Assembly (NCBI GenBank): GCA_900551555.1
Contig: URWC01000124.1
Coordinates: 1 to 5,748, forward strand
Length of the DNA stretch: 5,748 bases
Source of the DNA: an uncultured Collinsella sp.
Lineage (GTDB): Bacteria; Actinomycetota; Coriobacteriia; Coriobacteriales; Coriobacteriaceae
Direction of reading: 5' to 3'
Shown here: positions 5,584 to 5,748 of the stretch, in pieces
How positions within the stretch are numbered: the first letter of the stretch is position 1
How the letters are laid out: every line of letters starts with the position of its first letter
Made by a program: the position numbers and the translations under genes
The notes under the pieces: model-generated
What the model saw: the letters and a program-made list of their open reading frames with translations, nothing else
Told to the model about the DNA's origin: nothing
Database searches by the model: none

Positions 5584-5748
5584 ATGACGACTTCTTATAA
5601 AACGATGGTGGTAAAGATCGGTTCGTCCACGGTTGTGGGCGCCGATGGCAAGGTCAACCGCTCCTTTATCGGCGGACTTGCCGATCAGGCCGCAGTGCTG
5701 CGCAAGCTCGGCTGGCGTCTAGTCGTGGTGAGCTCGGGCGCTATCGCC
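5584..5748 (+). CDS. proB: Glutamate 5-kinase, N-terminal part (cut by window edge)
   Basis: The first 55 codons of an amino-acid kinase that phosphorylates L-glutamate to gamma-glutamyl phosphate, the first step of proline synthesis. MVVKIGSSTV (8-17) is the N-terminal nucleotide-binding strand and loop. LGWRLVVVSSGAIA (42-55) is the hallmark VSSGAIA segment of ProB. The ATG at 5584 is fixed from upstream by an in-frame TGA at 5578-5580, and the next in-frame ATG (5605) would cut into the conserved KIGSS strand. The ribosome binding site is weak, with no GGAGG within 15 bases. The gene begins 79 bases after pncB with no intrinsic terminator between. The rest of the kinase domain, and any PUA domain, lie beyond the right edge. 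Confidence 0.93.
   Translation, partial: MTTSYKTMVVKIGSSTVVGADGKVNRSFIGGLADQAAVLRKLGWRLVVVSSGAIA

Noticed and set aside
5577..5603. TTGACG followed by TATAAA/TAAAAC at the proB start
   Set aside because: Spacing is only 13-15 bases, and transcription would begin after the ATG at 5584, removing part of the gene.

Overview
The window is GC-rich and reads like a chromosomal housekeeping region of a high-GC Gram-positive bacterium. A gut Coriobacteriia member such as Collinsella is my best guess. The basis is overall composition, an actinobacterial-style TrpRS N-terminus, and a TagO/WecA-type glycosyltransferase. This is inference from sequence character, not a database match.

Left part, minus strand (1-2112). 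Reading in the direction of transcription, a candidate structured RNA (about 2112-1935) comes first. Its fold resembles 6S RNA, the regulator of housekeeping RNA polymerase. It is followed by a wecA/tagO-like undecaprenyl-phosphate sugar-1-phosphate transferase (1702-503), which starts lipid-linked cell-wall glycopolymer synthesis. Last is the start of trpS (332 to beyond the left edge), tryptophanyl-tRNA synthetase. The approximately 500-base stretch between the wecA and radical SAM start codons has no convincing protein gene. It holds the RNA candidate and two oppositely directed promoters that overlap at 2116-2124.

Right part, plus strand (2116-5748). A PflX-like (COG1313) radical SAM protein (2229-3167) is followed by an AT-armed inverted repeat. 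Next comes a tRNA-Ala(CGC) gene with a clear promoter and a textbook intrinsic terminator. Only 18 bases after the terminator's T-run begins a gene for a small coiled-coil protein with one C-terminal membrane helix (3456-3914). Then come nicotinate phosphoribosyltransferase (pncB, 3999-5504) for NAD salvage and the first 55 codons of glutamate 5-kinase (proB, 5584 to beyond the right edge) for proline synthesis. The last three genes share a strand, have gaps of 79-84 bases and show no intrinsic terminator between them, so they may be co-transcribed.

I see no mobile element, CRISPR array, phage gene or defence system. The items most worth following up are the 6S-like RNA, the membrane coiled-coil protein placed directly behind a tRNA terminator, and the orphan radical SAM protein.
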